DNA from: Myxococcales bacterium | Lineage (GTDB): Bacteria; Myxococcota_A; Polyangia; Polyangiales; Ga0077539 | Assembly (NCBI GenBank): GCA_016793325.1 | Contig: JAEUKI010000067.1 | Location: 62,001 to 126,000 of the forward strand | DNA length: 64,000 bases | Direction: 5' to 3' | Program-made: the position numbers and the translations under genes | Part shown: one piece after another, positions 1 through 11,431 of the stretch | How positions within the stretch are numbered: position 1 is the first letter of the stretch | Layout of the letters: each line of letters opens with the position of its first letter | Notes under the pieces: generated by a model | Told to the model about the DNA's origin: nothing | What the model saw: only the letters and a program-made list of their open reading frames with translations | The model's database searches: none

Positions 1-314
1 ACGAGCGAGCCTTCGCACGCGCAGCGCGTGTGCGAGTCGTGGGTCGAAGCGAGCGTCGCGACCGAACAAGCGACGGGGGCGACGACGAGCCACAGCGCGG
101 CGACGAGCAGCGCGAGGGGCGCTCGCGAGCGAATCGGCCAGCGTCGATCGGCGGTCGCGATCGACGGCGCAGCGAGGACCCACGAAATCGAGGCGACTGC
201 CAAAAGACAGCACCACGCGCTCACCCACAGCGCGGCTGTCGAGCGCGAGCCCGCGACCGAGAGCGCGGCGAGCGCCGTGAGCAGCGAGGCGAAGGGCATC
301 GGCGCGCGGAGCAT
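1..314 (-). CDS. Membrane protein, C-terminus beyond window
   Basis: This reading frame starts at an ATG (complement of 312-314) and stays open to the left edge, so about 104 N-terminal residues are visible. They contain three strongly hydrophobic stretches, at about residues 8-22, 27-49 and 67-90, separated by a short Arg-rich loop. That pattern suits an integral inner-membrane protein. After the third stretch comes a polar segment with the closely spaced pair CAC, perhaps the start of an extracytoplasmic domain. Codons end almost entirely in G or C, which supports real coding. I do not recognise the family, and the missing C-terminus prevents a functional call. Confidence 0.6.
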   Translation of the reverse strand, partial: MLRAPMPFASLLTALAALSVAGSRSTAALWVSAWCCLLAVASISWVLAAPSIATADRRWPIRSRAPLALLVAALWLVVAPVACSVATLASTHDSHTRCACEGSL

Positions 315-406
315 GGATTGCTCACTCGTAGCACCGAATCGCTCGCGGCGCGTCGGGACACCGGTCGCTCGGCGTGTCGCCCATGGGACCGAGGGTCGCG
401 CGCGAA

Positions 407-880
407 CTACGGCACGCGGAGGTCTTTGCGAAACAGCACCATGTCGTCGCCGTCCGTGAAGTAGTCGCGGACGACGGCCTCGCGGGTGTAGCCGTGCTTC
501 GCGTAGAACGCCCGCGTCCGCTCGTATTGCGGGGTCGACGAGGTCTCGATGAGCAGCAGCCGCTGGCCGGACGCGCGAAGGACTTGCTCGACGTGCGACA
601 GCGTCGCCGAGCCGAGGCCGCTGCCCTGCGCGGACGGAGCGACGGCGATCATCGTGAGGTACCACACGCGATCGGTCGCGGCGCGCGGCTCGTAGAAGGC
701 GACGGATCGAATCGCTCCGTCGGAGTCGTCGACGATCCACGCGCCGCTCGGGTCGCTGGATCGAAGCCACCCGTTCATTTGGTCCAGCAAAAATCCTCGC
801 GCTTCTTCGGGAAACAAAGTCGACTCGATCGCGAGGTCCGCGACGCGATCGACGTCTGCTGCAGTGACGAGCCGAAACAT
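407..880 (-). CDS. GNAT-family N-acetyltransferase
   Basis: The 157-residue product has the layout of a single-domain GNAT enzyme, which transfers the acetyl group of acetyl-CoA to an amine. The acetyl-CoA pyrophosphate-binding motif A reads QGSGLG (85-90) after the beta-strand MIAVAP, and motif B appears as YERTRAFYAKHGY (119-131). The length matches a stand-alone RimI/PhnO-like enzyme. The substrate cannot be read from the sequence. It lies 69 bp downstream of plsB on the same strand, so it may be co-transcribed, although no functional link is evident. Confidence 0.85.
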   Translation of the reverse strand: MFRLVTAADVDRVADLAIESTLFPEEARGFLLDQMNGWLRSSDPSGAWIVDDSDGAIRSVAFYEPRAATDRVWYLTMIAVAPSAQGSGLGSATLSHVEQVLRASGQRLLLIETSSTPQYERTRAFYAKHGYTREAVVRDYFTDGDDMVLFRKDLRVP

Positions 881-949
881 CGCTCGCCCTACGGCGCGGC
901 GAAGCAGCGAGTTACGTCGCGGATCGCGCGCGCGAGCGATCGGTCCTGC

Positions 950-3649
950 TCACAGATACCTTCCCACTTCGCGGACGAGCGCGTCGACCGCGCTGCGCTC
1001 GGAGAAGCGCTCGGTGCGGCGCTGCGGGCCCGAGTCGCCGCCCACGAGGACGCCGGCTTCGCGCCACTGCGCGAACGCGCGCTCGATGAGCGGACGCGTG
1101 ACCGCTTCGCGACGCGTGAGCTCGCCGGTGAGGAGCCATCGTTGACCGAGCGAGAGCGCTTTGTTCACGAGCTCCTTCGCGGGGATCGATCCCTTGTCGA
1201 GCAGCTCGGTCGCGCGCGCGGTGAGCCACCATGCTTCGACGAAGTTCCGCAGCATTCCCGCGTCGAAGCGGAGCCGCTCGACCGCGGCGCGGTCGGGGAT
1301 CGTCGCGCTCGCGCCGTCGATCACGAGCTCGCGACGAGCGACGGCGCCCGCGAGCGCCGACGAAAACTCTCGCTCTCGATCCGCGTCGAACGAGAACTCC
1401 TTGGAGAACATCGCGCAGAGCGCGTCGTACTCTTCGCGCACGGCTCGCACGGGGGCCGAGCGCTCGTGCGCCGTCGACGACGCGCCGCCCGCTTGCGTCG
1501 CGGCGAGCGCGGCGGTCGCGACGATCGCGCGCGCGACGAAGAAGTGCAGGAGGTTGTTCTTGTAGTAGTCGAGCGCGATCCGGCGCGCCTCGGGCACGTG
1601 ATAGATCGCGTCGTGCGCGGGGCCGTGGACCTCGAGGCTCTTTCCGTCGACGAAGAGCGCGATCACTTGATCGATCGCGTCCACGCGGTAGGGGCGATTG
1701 CCGCCCTCGTAGCCGACCGCGAGCGCGCTCGCGAAGCGCGCGCCCGACGCGCGAAGGTCCGAGACGAGCGCGTCGATGTGCTCGAGGAGCTCTTCGCGCG
1801 GCATGCCTCCGCGGCGCCGCGACAAGAGCGCCGTCGCCACGAGCGCGGCGGGCGTCACGGGCGTCACGCGGTTGATCTCGCGCATCACGGTGTCCGCGAG
1901 CACCTGCGCCTCGGCGCGGCGCGCGTTGGCCCGCTCGATCAGCGCGCGCTTGGCGGACGGAGGACGCACGGACTCGCGCCGTTGTCCGACCTGAGCCTCC
2001 GCGCTCGATTCCGTGTGCGCGTTTTCTTTTGCGCTGCGAAATCGCTGAATCTCCCCGACCTGGATGTACGCTCGTCCGTAGCGCGAGGCGAGCACGCGCG
2101 GCAGGCTCGAGGCGAGCTGCCCGGCGTCTTCGGCCTTCTTCTCGCCGCCCGAGAGCTCGTGAACAAACGATCGCTCTTCGACCACGCGCTCGTAGCCGAT
2201 GGAGATGGGGACGTACGCGACGTCGGTGGCCGTGCTCTCGGCGGCCTCGGTGATCATCGTGAGCAGGCCGAGCTTGGGGGCGAGGAGCTTTCCTGTGCGC
2301 GAGCGGCCGCCTTCGATGAAGAACTCGATCGTCGTCCACTGCGACAAGAGCTTGCGGAGGTAGGTGTCGACGAGCGTCGTGTAGAGCCGCGCTCCCCCGA
2401 AGCTGCGGCGGATGAAGAACGCGCCGAACCTCCGAAGCACGGGCCCCGCGGGCCAGAACGCGAGGTTGTCGCCCGCGGCGATGAGCGGGATCGCCATGCC
2501 CGCGCGCCAGCACACGTACGACATGAGCAAATAATCGAGGTGGCTCTTGTGCGACGGAAGGAGCACCACGGGTCCTTGTCGCGCCGCTTCGCGGACGCGC
2601 TTGAGCCCGTCTTCGTCGACCTCGATCCCGTCGTAGATGCGGTTGAACACGGCATCCATGACCTTCTCGGCCCAAGGAAAGAGCCAAGGCGCGGGCCTCG
2701 CGGCGAGCCGCACCATCTCTCGGCGCGCGCCCGCGGTGACCTCGTCGGCGCTCTTCTTCTCGCGCTGCACGGCGTCGTCGATGGCCGCGCGCACGTGCGG
2801 GTGTCGGAGCACTTCTTCGATCGTGCGCTCGGGCGATCGCGCGCGCGGGCCGAGGATCACGCGACGCTCGCGGTCGAGCCTCGTCGCCAAGATCCAGTGG
2901 ACGCGGTTGACCAGCGCTTCGTCGTCGAGCTTTTGCGCTCCGAGCGCGTCGTTGTCGTGGAGGATCTGGCGGAGGTCGAGCGGCTCTCCCGCGCGCAAGA
3001 TCGCGCGGCGCAGGTACCAGAAGAACTGCGCGAACACTCGAAATCGCCCGGGATAATCGCGGCGCCCGAAGATCTGATCGAACACGCCGGTCTCGACGTG
3101 ATCGGGGCTTCGACCCCACACGATCACCTGCGGAACAAGCAGGATCGGTCGATCGCTCCGTCGCTGCTCTTCGACGAGCCACCGCACGTGATCGAGCGAG
3201 ACGGCCTCGCCTCGCCGCGTGCGCCCGACCGCCGCAGGAGCGCGCAGAAACAACAGCGCGGACCGACCGTCGCGCACCGCTTGTTCGAGCGTCGAGCGCT
3301 CGGGCGGACGCTTGCCGAAGAGACCCGACCAAAACGTTCCCCGCAGCAGCGGCTCGAGGAGCCACAGCCCGAGGTGCATCACGAACGCGATCGTCGGCAG
3401 CGCGAAGCGATCAACAAAATACGACAGCGCGAAGAAATCCAAGTACGACCGCGATCGCAGCACGTACACGACCGACCCGCGGTCGCTGAGCGCGCGCAGC
3501 TCGCGCACCCACTCGGGGTCGACCGCGACCTTCGAGAAGACCGCGCCATAAAACCACGCCAGCACGAAGCTCGTCGGGCGTGGAACGAGCGCTCCGCTCG
3601 TCGTCGACGGCGCGCCGCCGGGTACGTCCGTGTCGGGCCGAGACGTCAT
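950..3649 (-). CDS. plsB: Glycerol-3-phosphate 1-O-acyltransferase PlsB
   Basis: The product, about 899 residues, matches the large membrane-associated PlsB type, which acylates sn-glycerol-3-phosphate at position 1 in the first step of phospholipid synthesis. The acyltransferase blocks appear in order: HKSHLD (HX4D catalytic motif, near residue 365), FFIRRSFGG (near 405), FIEGGRSRTGK (near 440) and VPISIGYERV (near 480). E. coli PlsB has 807 residues, so this one is somewhat longer. The ATG at 3649 was chosen because GAGG lies just upstream; an ATG at 3664 lacks such a site. It is divergent from the kinase gene at 3732. Confidence 0.93.
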   Translation of the reverse strand: MTSRPDTDVPGGAPSTTSGALVPRPTSFVLAWFYGAVFSKVAVDPEWVRELRALSDRGSVVYVLRSRSYLDFFALSYFVDRFALPTIAFVMHLGLWLLEPLLRGTFWSGLFGKRPPERSTLEQAVRDGRSALLFLRAPAAVGRTRRGEAVSLDHVRWLVEEQRRSDRPILLVPQVIVWGRSPDHVETGVFDQIFGRRDYPGRFRVFAQFFWYLRRAILRAGEPLDLRQILHDNDALGAQKLDDEALVNRVHWILATRLDRERRVILGPRARSPERTIEEVLRHPHVRAAIDDAVQREKKSADEVTAGARREMVRLAARPAPWLFPWAEKVMDAVFNRIYDGIEVDEDGLKRVREAARQGPVVLLPSHKSHLDYLLMSYVCWRAGMAIPLIAAGDNLAFWPAGPVLRRFGAFFIRRSFGGARLYTTLVDTYLRKLLSQWTTIEFFIEGGRSRTGKLLAPKLGLLTMITEAAESTATDVAYVPISIGYERVVEERSFVHELSGGEKKAEDAGQLASSLPRVLASRYGRAYIQVGEIQRFRSAKENAHTESSAEAQVGQRRESVRPPSAKRALIERANARRAEAQVLADTVMREINRVTPVTPAALVATALLSRRRGGMPREELLEHIDALVSDLRASGARFASALAVGYEGGNRPYRVDAIDQVIALFVDGKSLEVHGPAHDAIYHVPEARRIALDYYKNNLLHFFVARAIVATAALAATQAGGASSTAHERSAPVRAVREEYDALCAMFSKEFSFDADREREFSSALAGAVARRELVIDGASATIPDRAAVERLRFDAGMLRNFVEAWWLTARATELLDKGSIPAKELVNKALSLGQRWLLTGELTRREAVTRPLIERAFAQWREAGVLVGGDSGPQRRTERFSERSAVDALVREVGRYL

Positions 3650-3731
3650 GAACCTCGGCGGCATATCACAACGTTCGCAGGACCGTGTGTTGCGAGTCCT
3701 TGGTTTGCGGTACCTTAAGCGGCACTCCCGA
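3650..3731. promoter_or_regulatory. Divergent spacer between plsB and kinase gene
   Basis: This 82-bp gap must hold the start signals of both plsB (leftward) and the kinase gene (rightward). It is locally richer in A+T than its surroundings, with TTGCGA and TACCTTAA on the plus strand. The 15-bp spacing between them is short for a sigma-70 promoter, so no exact promoter is assigned. Confidence 0.3.
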
Positions 3732-6119
<2,388 letters not shown>

Positions 6120-6185
6120 CCCCTCGACATTCGTCGCCCGCGGCGAACGAACAGGAAATTCGCAGGCAAGACTCCACCACGCTCA

Positions 6186-6570
6186 GCGCGGCAGCGAGCA
6201 GCTCACTGGGCGCGGCGGCAAGCGAACGGGGCAGCAAGCGAACGGAGCAGCAAGCGGGGCGCGGCAGCGAGCGGGGCGCGGCGGCAAGCAGCCGCGCATT
6301 GTGCCTCGAAGACATCGCGGGGCACCGTCACGCGAGCTATCTCGGCAGGCGTTCTCGCTCGCGCTCGAACTTCGAGACAAGAGTCTCTCGAACTCTACCT
6401 GCACGTTTGCAGGTGATCCGAAGAACGCTCGCGCCTCTCGTCACGCTCCTAAGTTCGAGCGCGAGCGAGAACGCCTGCGGAGCAAGCTCGAGCAGACTCG
6501 CTGACAGGGTCTGCGAAGCACAGTGCGCGGCTGCTCGCCGCCGCGCCCAGTGAGCTGCTCGCTGCCGCGC
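6186..6570. repeat. Large composite imperfect inverted repeat
   Basis: The 541-bp gap between the kinase and the lipoprotein gene is dominated by a dyad-symmetric element. Three arm pairs can be matched by eye: 6186-6219 with 6537-6570 (34 bp, apparently perfect), 6274-6313 with 6509-6548 (about 36 of 40), and 6345-6372 with 6451-6478 (28 bp, perfect). The centre (6373-6450) holds a small CCTGC-N6-GCAGG hairpin. The left arm also contains short tandem copies of a GCAGCAAGCGAACGG-type unit between about 6215 and 6260. No convincing protein is encoded. It could be a non-autonomous mobile element or a decayed repeat. From 6571 to 6660 I see nothing recognisable beyond the presumed promoter of the next gene. 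Confidence 0.75.
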
Positions 6571-6660
6571 CCCGCTCGCTTGCCGCCACACGTCGCGGGG
6601 GACCGCGCCCGGCACGTCTGCGCGTCCGTTCGTTTCGAGCCACACTCGGGGACCGCCCGC

Positions 6661-8988
6661 ATGGCCCTCGATCGCCCGCTGTTGTTCGCGCTCGCTGTGT
6701 GCGTCGCGAGTTGCCGCCCCGCCCACCCACCGATCACGACCGCGCAGTCCGCGGGCTCGACGACGCACGCAGCGACGCGCGTCGATCGCGACGCCGCCGT
6801 GTTGCTCGCGAGGGCGGACGCCGCGAGTCAGTCGGTGGACGAGATCGCGCAGTGGCCGACGATGCCCGCGCAGAGCGCTCCTTGGCGCGCGGCCAATGAA
6901 TCGTCGTTCAGTCAGGCGACGCGCTGGCTGTTCGACCACGGGATGCCCGACCCGCGCGAGCTCGAGTACGTCCGCGCGCGGGTGACCGTGGGCGACCTCT
7001 GGGGCGGCCGCGCGAGCAGCGTCGAAGCGCACGGGTGGCTCTACCGCGCGCCCGACAACGCCCAGTGGTTTCTCGGGTGGAACGGCAACCTCTACGAGCC
7101 CGAAGCGGTCCTCGGCCCCGCGGATTTCGACGCCGACTACGCGCAGCTCACGGCCGCGCCGGACGGCGGCGACGCGATGATGTACCGGTTCGTCCGCGCG
7201 CGGGGCGGAGAGGCGGGAGCGCTCGTTCCCTCGATCGCTGAGCCGATCACCAACGCGATCCTCGCGCGGCTCGGCCGTCGTGGATCGAGCGCGGTCGCGG
7301 CGCAACAAGAGCCCTTCGCGGCGCTCGTCGCGGACTACCAGTGGGCGCTCTTCGATCGCGCCGTCTGCGCTCACATGCGCGGCGACGACGCGACGACCCT
7401 GCGCGTCGCGACGCGGCTCGTCTCGCTGCGAGACGCGGCGCAACGCGAGCTCGCTCGGGCGTTCGACGCGGCAGCGCCCGATCCGAACCACGGGGACCCG
7501 TTCGCGTTCGCGCTCGCCGCAGAGTCGCTGCGCGCCGACGCGAGGCGCAGGCTCGCGCGCGGCCCACGAGCGCCGTCCGTCGTCGCGCGGGACGACGCAG
7601 ACGCGGGCGTCGGCCCTTCGGGTCCCGCGGCGAGCGCGCAAGCGCCGGAGCAGCCGATGACCGCGCGTGCGATCGAAGCGCGCGTGCGAGCGATCATCGA
7701 CGAGCTCGACGAGGTCGACGCGCGCCAGTGGGGACAACCCGGAGGCGTGCACCTCGCGGGCGACCCTCGCGTGAACGCGCTCATCGAGCTCGGCGAACCG
7801 GCGATCCCGCTCTTGATCGACGCGCTCGAGCGCGACGAGAGACTCACGAGGAGCGTGCATTTTTGGCGAGATTTCTCGCGTCATCGCAGCGTGCTCGGCG
7901 TGCACGAGGCCGCGTACACAGCCATCGCGAACATCTTGCGGCAAGACTTCTTTCGCGTCGCCTCGACGGGCGACGACCTCTCGGGCCGCGGCCCTGCGGG
8001 GCGCGCTCAGCTCGCCGCGCGCGTGCGCGAGTACTGGAACCGCATGAGCGCGATCCCGCTGCACGAGCGGGCCTCGCGCGTGCTCGCGGACGACCGCGCG
8101 AGCCCCGAGCAGTGGGCCACCGCCGCGGACAACATCGTCACGCGCAGCGGAACCAACGCGCAGCCCGGCCCCATGCTCGGCGAGCCCCTTCGCTCACGTC
8201 GCAACCCGTCCGTCACCGAGCGCTTCGCGCAGCGCGTGGAGCAGCTGCTCGCGGCCTCCGCCGACCCCGAGGCCGACGGAGCCTACGAGCGTCGCAGGAG
8301 CGCGGACACCATCACGCGGGCGTTGATCGCGTGGGAGCCGCGAGCGCCCGCGCTGCGAACGCTGACCGCTCGTTGGATGCCGCGGTCGACGGTCGACGAG
8401 ACCGCGGCGTACTGCACTGCAGCGCTCTTGGCAGCGCGAGCCGAGGCGGGAGACGAGGCCGCGGTGGGCGAGTACGCGCGGTGGTTGCCGACCGTCCCGT
8501 ACGACGTCGTCCGAATGTCTCCGGCGGGGCTGCTCGAGCTCACGCGGCGACGACCCAACGACCCACACATTCAAACCGCCGTGCGAGCGCTGCTGGGCCC
8601 CCGCGGGTGGATCGGCGACGGGCGCGACGTGCGCCGCGTCGTTAGCGTGCTCGAGGCGATGCTCCACCTCGACCCGGCGCGACAGTACGCAGCGCAGCGC
8701 CTCGCGGACCGCACCGTCATCGGCGAGCTCGAAGTGAGCGGAACCAACTACGGGATCAACTACCGAAACGGCGGATCGCTGTCGGCCTCGGGTTCGGTCG
8801 CAGGTCGCGACGGCAGGTATCCCTGGCGCATGTGCGACGAGCTCACGCTCAACCTCAGGACCCACTCGGACGCAGACAACGCGCGCGCAGCGCAGCTCCT
8901 CGGGCCGGTCGCCGCGCGAGACGCAGCGATCGCGTCGCGCGCCGCGGAGCTTCGTCAGCCCGCTCCCCAGACCCCGCGCGCGCCCTGA
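6661..8988 (+). CDS. Lipoprotein with HEAT-like middle region
   Basis: The 775-residue product starts with a lipoprotein signal peptide whose lipobox ends VASC at about residue 17-20, so it should be anchored to an envelope membrane. The body is alpha-helical with one HEAT-like segment (VNALIELGEPAIPLLIDALE). It is clearly paralogous to the product of 20095-22260. Shared landmarks are a PDPR motif early on, the HEAT-like segment, LADRTVIG near the C-terminus and a final YPWRMCD/FPWRACD motif. The ATG was chosen because it gives an ideal signal peptide; upstream in-frame codons fall in the inverted repeat. I do not recognise a named family. Confidence 0.8.
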   Translation: MALDRPLLFALAVCVASCRPAHPPITTAQSAGSTTHAATRVDRDAAVLLARADAASQSVDEIAQWPTMPAQSAPWRAANESSFSQATRWLFDHGMPDPRELEYVRARVTVGDLWGGRASSVEAHGWLYRAPDNAQWFLGWNGNLYEPEAVLGPADFDADYAQLTAAPDGGDAMMYRFVRARGGEAGALVPSIAEPITNAILARLGRRGSSAVAAQQEPFAALVADYQWALFDRAVCAHMRGDDATTLRVATRLVSLRDAAQRELARAFDAAAPDPNHGDPFAFALAAESLRADARRRLARGPRAPSVVARDDADAGVGPSGPAASAQAPEQPMTARAIEARVRAIIDELDEVDARQWGQPGGVHLAGDPRVNALIELGEPAIPLLIDALERDERLTRSVHFWRDFSRHRSVLGVHEAAYTAIANILRQDFFRVASTGDDLSGRGPAGRAQLAARVREYWNRMSAIPLHERASRVLADDRASPEQWATAADNIVTRSGTNAQPGPMLGEPLRSRRNPSVTERFAQRVEQLLAASADPEADGAYERRRSADTITRALIAWEPRAPALRTLTARWMPRSTVDETAAYCTAALLAARAEAGDEAAVGEYARWLPTVPYDVVRMSPAGLLELTRRRPNDPHIQTAVRALLGPRGWIGDGRDVRRVVSVLEAMLHLDPARQYAAQRLADRTVIGELEVSGTNYGINYRNGGSLSASGSVAGRDGRYPWRMCDELTLNLRTHSDADNARAAQLLGPVAARDAAIASRAAELRQPAPQTPRAP

Positions 8989-9033
8989 GCGACGCACGCA
9001 ACCGCGACGCCCGCGTCGGCATCGCAGCGAGTC

Positions 9034-9471
9034 GTGAACGCTCTTCCGTTCGCGGTCCTCTCGCAGCTCGCGACGACCCTTCCGCTCGCGGGGCTCATCT
9101 GGACGATTCAGCTCGTGCACTACCCGCTGTTCGCGAAGGTCGGCGCGCCGACGTTCGGCGCGTACCACGCGGGGCACACCGCGATGATCACGCCGCTCGT
9201 GATGCCGTTGATGGTGGCCGAGCTCGCCGCGGCGTTCGCGACCGTTCGATGGCCTTCGACGCGGGTGCCCCCGTGGTTCGGCGGCGCGATGCTCATCTTG
9301 GTTTTGTGTGCGTGGGCGACGACGGGGCTCTTGTCCGTTCCGGCGCACAACGCGCTGGCCAACGGGTTCGATCCGAGGGCGCACGAGCGGCTTTTGCTCA
9401 CCAACTGGCTGCGGACGCTCGCGTGGACCGCGCGCTCGGCGCTGCTCTTGTGGGCGCTTCGGCGCGGGTGA
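9034..9471 (+). CDS. Small four-helix membrane protein
   Basis: The 145-residue product has four likely membrane spans (about residues 5-25, 50-70, 83-103 and 125-143). Conserved-looking polar residues sit near the spans, including HYPLF, YHAGHT and the segment PAHNALANGFD. A GTG start is used. The pattern matches a common family of small uncharacterised bacterial membrane proteins; no enzyme motif is visible. It follows the upstream lipoprotein gene by 45 bp and may share its transcript. Confidence 0.7.
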   Translation: MNALPFAVLSQLATTLPLAGLIWTIQLVHYPLFAKVGAPTFGAYHAGHTAMITPLVMPLMVAELAAAFATVRWPSTRVPPWFGGAMLILVLCAWATTGLLSVPAHNALANGFDPRAHERLLLTNWLRTLAWTARSALLLWALRRG

Positions 9472-9537
9472 GCGGCCCCGTCGCCGGCCCACGACGGCCC
9501 CCTCACGTTGTCGTATGAATGTATTTTGCTGCTCTCG

Positions 9538-9566
9538 TTGAAATTCCGCTCGTGCCGGGATAGGCT
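9538..9566 (+). promoter_or_regulatory. Candidate sigma-70-like promoter
   Basis: TTGAAA (9538-9543) is followed after exactly 17 bp by TAGGCT (9561-9566), resembling a housekeeping promoter with a good -35 and a mediocre -10. It lies in an unusually A+T-rich stretch 44 bp upstream of the Cys-rich lipoprotein gene at 9610. Confidence 0.4.
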
Positions 9567-9573
9567 TGGATCC

Positions 9574-9590
9574 TTCCAAGTTGGTTGGAA
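9574..9590 (+). promoter_or_regulatory. Perfect inverted repeat TTCCAA-N5-TTGGAA
   Basis: A perfect 6-bp inverted repeat with a 5-bp centre lies at the predicted transcription start of the candidate promoter at 9538-9566. The position suits an operator, or a short stem at the 5' end of the messenger. Confidence 0.35.
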
Positions 9591-9609
9591 CGAAAGGGCG
9601 GGTTTGCTC

Positions 9610-11157
9610 ATGACGTCGGTTGTTCGTGTCGTGTTTGCGCTCGTCGTGCTCGCGCTCGCGGCGTGCAGCGAACGGCGGTTGGGGCTGGCAGAGCGCGGGT
9701 CGAGCTTCGGGCACACATCCGACGGCTCCGGGCCTGTGTTTGCTCCCGAGAGCGGCGTGAGGGACATGGACGCGGCGAGCGCGCCTGCGCCGTTCAGCCG
9801 CGGCGGATGCGACGACTCGTGCGGTTCGGGGACGTGCAGGACCGCGTGCATTCGAGACGTCGATCCGTGCGAAGGCGTCGAGTGCGAGCAGGGCTTCGTG
9901 TGCCTCAACGGAAACTGCCTCTCACGGTGCTTGTGCGGCGCGTGCATCGGCGTTCGATGCGGCGCCGGCGCGTACTGCGATCCCGAGACCGGCGCGTGCG
10001 TCGAGTACGCGCGCTGCCGCGGGCGAACGTGCGGCGCGGGCGAGATCTGCGTCGAGTACTGCGATGTGCCCAACCCGTGCTCGGACGTCGTGTGTCCGCA
10101 GGGGTTCTACTGCGCGGAGGGGCAGTGCCTTCGTGACCTCTGCGCGACCGTTCGTTGTCCGCCGGACCACACATGCAATCCGCGCACGGGTGAGTGCGTC
10201 GAAGTGCGCTGCGGCGGAGGAGGAGGAGGAGGCAGCGTCCCGCCCTGCCCGCGCGGGCAGGCGCGCGATCGCAACGGGCGCTGCGTGTGCGTCGAATATT
10301 GTGCGCCGGACGCAGAGTGCGGTTCACCCAACGGCTGCGGCGGGGCGTGCAACGACAACTGCGACGACGCGGGAGACGCCGGAGACGCGAGCGATTCGAG
10401 TGACGTCGTCATCGACGCGAGCGACGCGTCGATCGATCGCACGATGCCGGACGCGAGCGCCGACGCGACGCCCAGCGACGTGCAGGCTCCACGGCCGTTC
10501 GACTCGGGCGTCTCGACGTGCGTCGCGCAGTGCCCGCGAGGAGGCGCCTGCGGAGCGCCCGACGGATGTGGAGGACGATGCCCAGGGACGTGCGCCGCGG
10601 GGTTCGTGTGCCAACAAATGGCGGGCGGTCCTGTGTGCGTGTGCGCGGGCCGTTGCCCAGCCGACGCGTGGTGCGGCCAAGACGACGGCTGCGGTCGTCG
10701 GTGCCCCGGTCGGTGCCCGGTCGGCGCGAGCTGCAACGAAGACAGGGCGTGCGCGTGCGAGCCGTTCTGCCCGCCTGGAGCGTGGTGCGGTCAACCCAAC
10801 GGCTGCGGCGGAACGTGCCGCGGCTGGTGCCCCTTCGGTCGCGGATGCGACACACGAAATCAATGCTCGCTCTGCGCGCCTCGCTGCGCGCCGGGCGTCG
10901 CCTGCGGGGCGCCCGACGGGTGCGGAGGACGGTGCGCCGGCGCCTGCCCGGTGGGCTCGACGTGCGGCGCCGAGCGCGTGTGCCTCGTGCAGCGCGCCGG
11001 CTGCAATCGCGCGTCCGATTGCCCGACGGGCTGGCCGTGCGTCGCCGGCCGGTGCGTCGCGCCGTGCCCGCCGGGAAGGGAGTTCTGCAACGAGGGCCTC
11101 TGCTGCGACGCGAGCGAGCAGTGCGTGTCGGGCACGTGCGTTCCACGGCCGATGTAG
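9610..11157 (+). CDS. Cys-rich repeat lipoprotein
   Basis: The 515-residue product starts with a lipoprotein signal peptide (lipobox LAAC near residue 20). The mature part has Cys-dense modules of the form CxPGxxCGxxDGCGGxCxGxCPxGxxC, with a poly-Gly tract and an Asp/Ala/Ser-rich linker (about residues 255-300) between two Cys-rich blocks. An even network of disulfides is expected, so it probably sits on the outer cell surface or in the periplasm. Such proteins are common in myxobacterial genomes and are mostly uncharacterised. A candidate promoter and dyad precede it. Another Cys-rich lipoprotein is encoded at 24515-25288, with a different repeat. Confidence 0.8.
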   Translation: MTSVVRVVFALVVLALAACSERRLGLAERGSSFGHTSDGSGPVFAPESGVRDMDAASAPAPFSRGGCDDSCGSGTCRTACIRDVDPCEGVECEQGFVCLNGNCLSRCLCGACIGVRCGAGAYCDPETGACVEYARCRGRTCGAGEICVEYCDVPNPCSDVVCPQGFYCAEGQCLRDLCATVRCPPDHTCNPRTGECVEVRCGGGGGGGSVPPCPRGQARDRNGRCVCVEYCAPDAECGSPNGCGGACNDNCDDAGDAGDASDSSDVVIDASDASIDRTMPDASADATPSDVQAPRPFDSGVSTCVAQCPRGGACGAPDGCGGRCPGTCAAGFVCQQMAGGPVCVCAGRCPADAWCGQDDGCGRRCPGRCPVGASCNEDRACACEPFCPPGAWCGQPNGCGGTCRGWCPFGRGCDTRNQCSLCAPRCAPGVACGAPDGCGGRCAGACPVGSTCGAERVCLVQRAGCNRASDCPTGWPCVAGRCVAPCPPGREFCNEGLCCDASEQCVSGTCVPRPM

Positions 11158-11175
11158 GCCGCCGCGAGCGCGCCG

Positions 11176-11400
11176 TCAGCGCGCTCGATATTGTGTGCGT
11201 CGATAGGCCTTCCAACAGCGCGGGCGCGAGCGGCGAGCCTCGACGCAGTCTCGGTTCTTTCGCAGACAAAACGAGCACAACCGAAGCGTGCCCTCGCTGT
11301 CGAGCGCCATCGCGTGGCGCTTCAACGTCTCTCGCGCGCAGAGCAGATCGACCGCCGCGAAGCCTCGCTCGCTCCGCAGCATGGACAGAGAAATATGCAC
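11176..11400 (-). CDS. Possible small CxxC protein
   Basis: This 74-residue frame starts at GTG (complement of 11398-11400). It keeps strong G/C bias at third codon positions and encodes CSFC followed by KNRDC, a possible small metal-binding or redox motif. A GGAG sits 10 bases upstream of the GTG, inside a hairpin. An internal ATG at 11382 is an alternative start. It is convergent with the Cys-rich lipoprotein gene. The rest of the 379-bp gap between that gene and the one at 11537 holds only the hairpin. I do not recognise the family. Confidence 0.4.
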   Translation of the reverse strand: MHISLSMLRSERGFAAVDLLCARETLKRHAMALDSEGTLRLCSFCLRKNRDCVEARRSRPRCWKAYRRTQYRAR

Positions 11401-11404
11401 GACT

Positions 11405-11431
11405 CTGTAGCTCCTTTCGGGTGAGCTACAG
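11405..11431 (-). promoter_or_regulatory. Hairpin covering the SD of the CxxC frame
   Basis: A perfect 9-bp stem (11405-11413 with 11423-11431, loop 9 bases) ends four bases before the GTG of the small frame at 11176-11400. Read on the minus strand, the 3' arm GAGCTACAG contains most of the GGAG ribosome-binding site, so the folded form would hide it. Confidence 0.4.

Noticed and set aside
374..3718. Plus-strand open frame of more than 1100 codons over plsB
   Set aside because: The plsB frame carries all four acyltransferase motifs, while this frame is Arg/Ala-rich with no domain.
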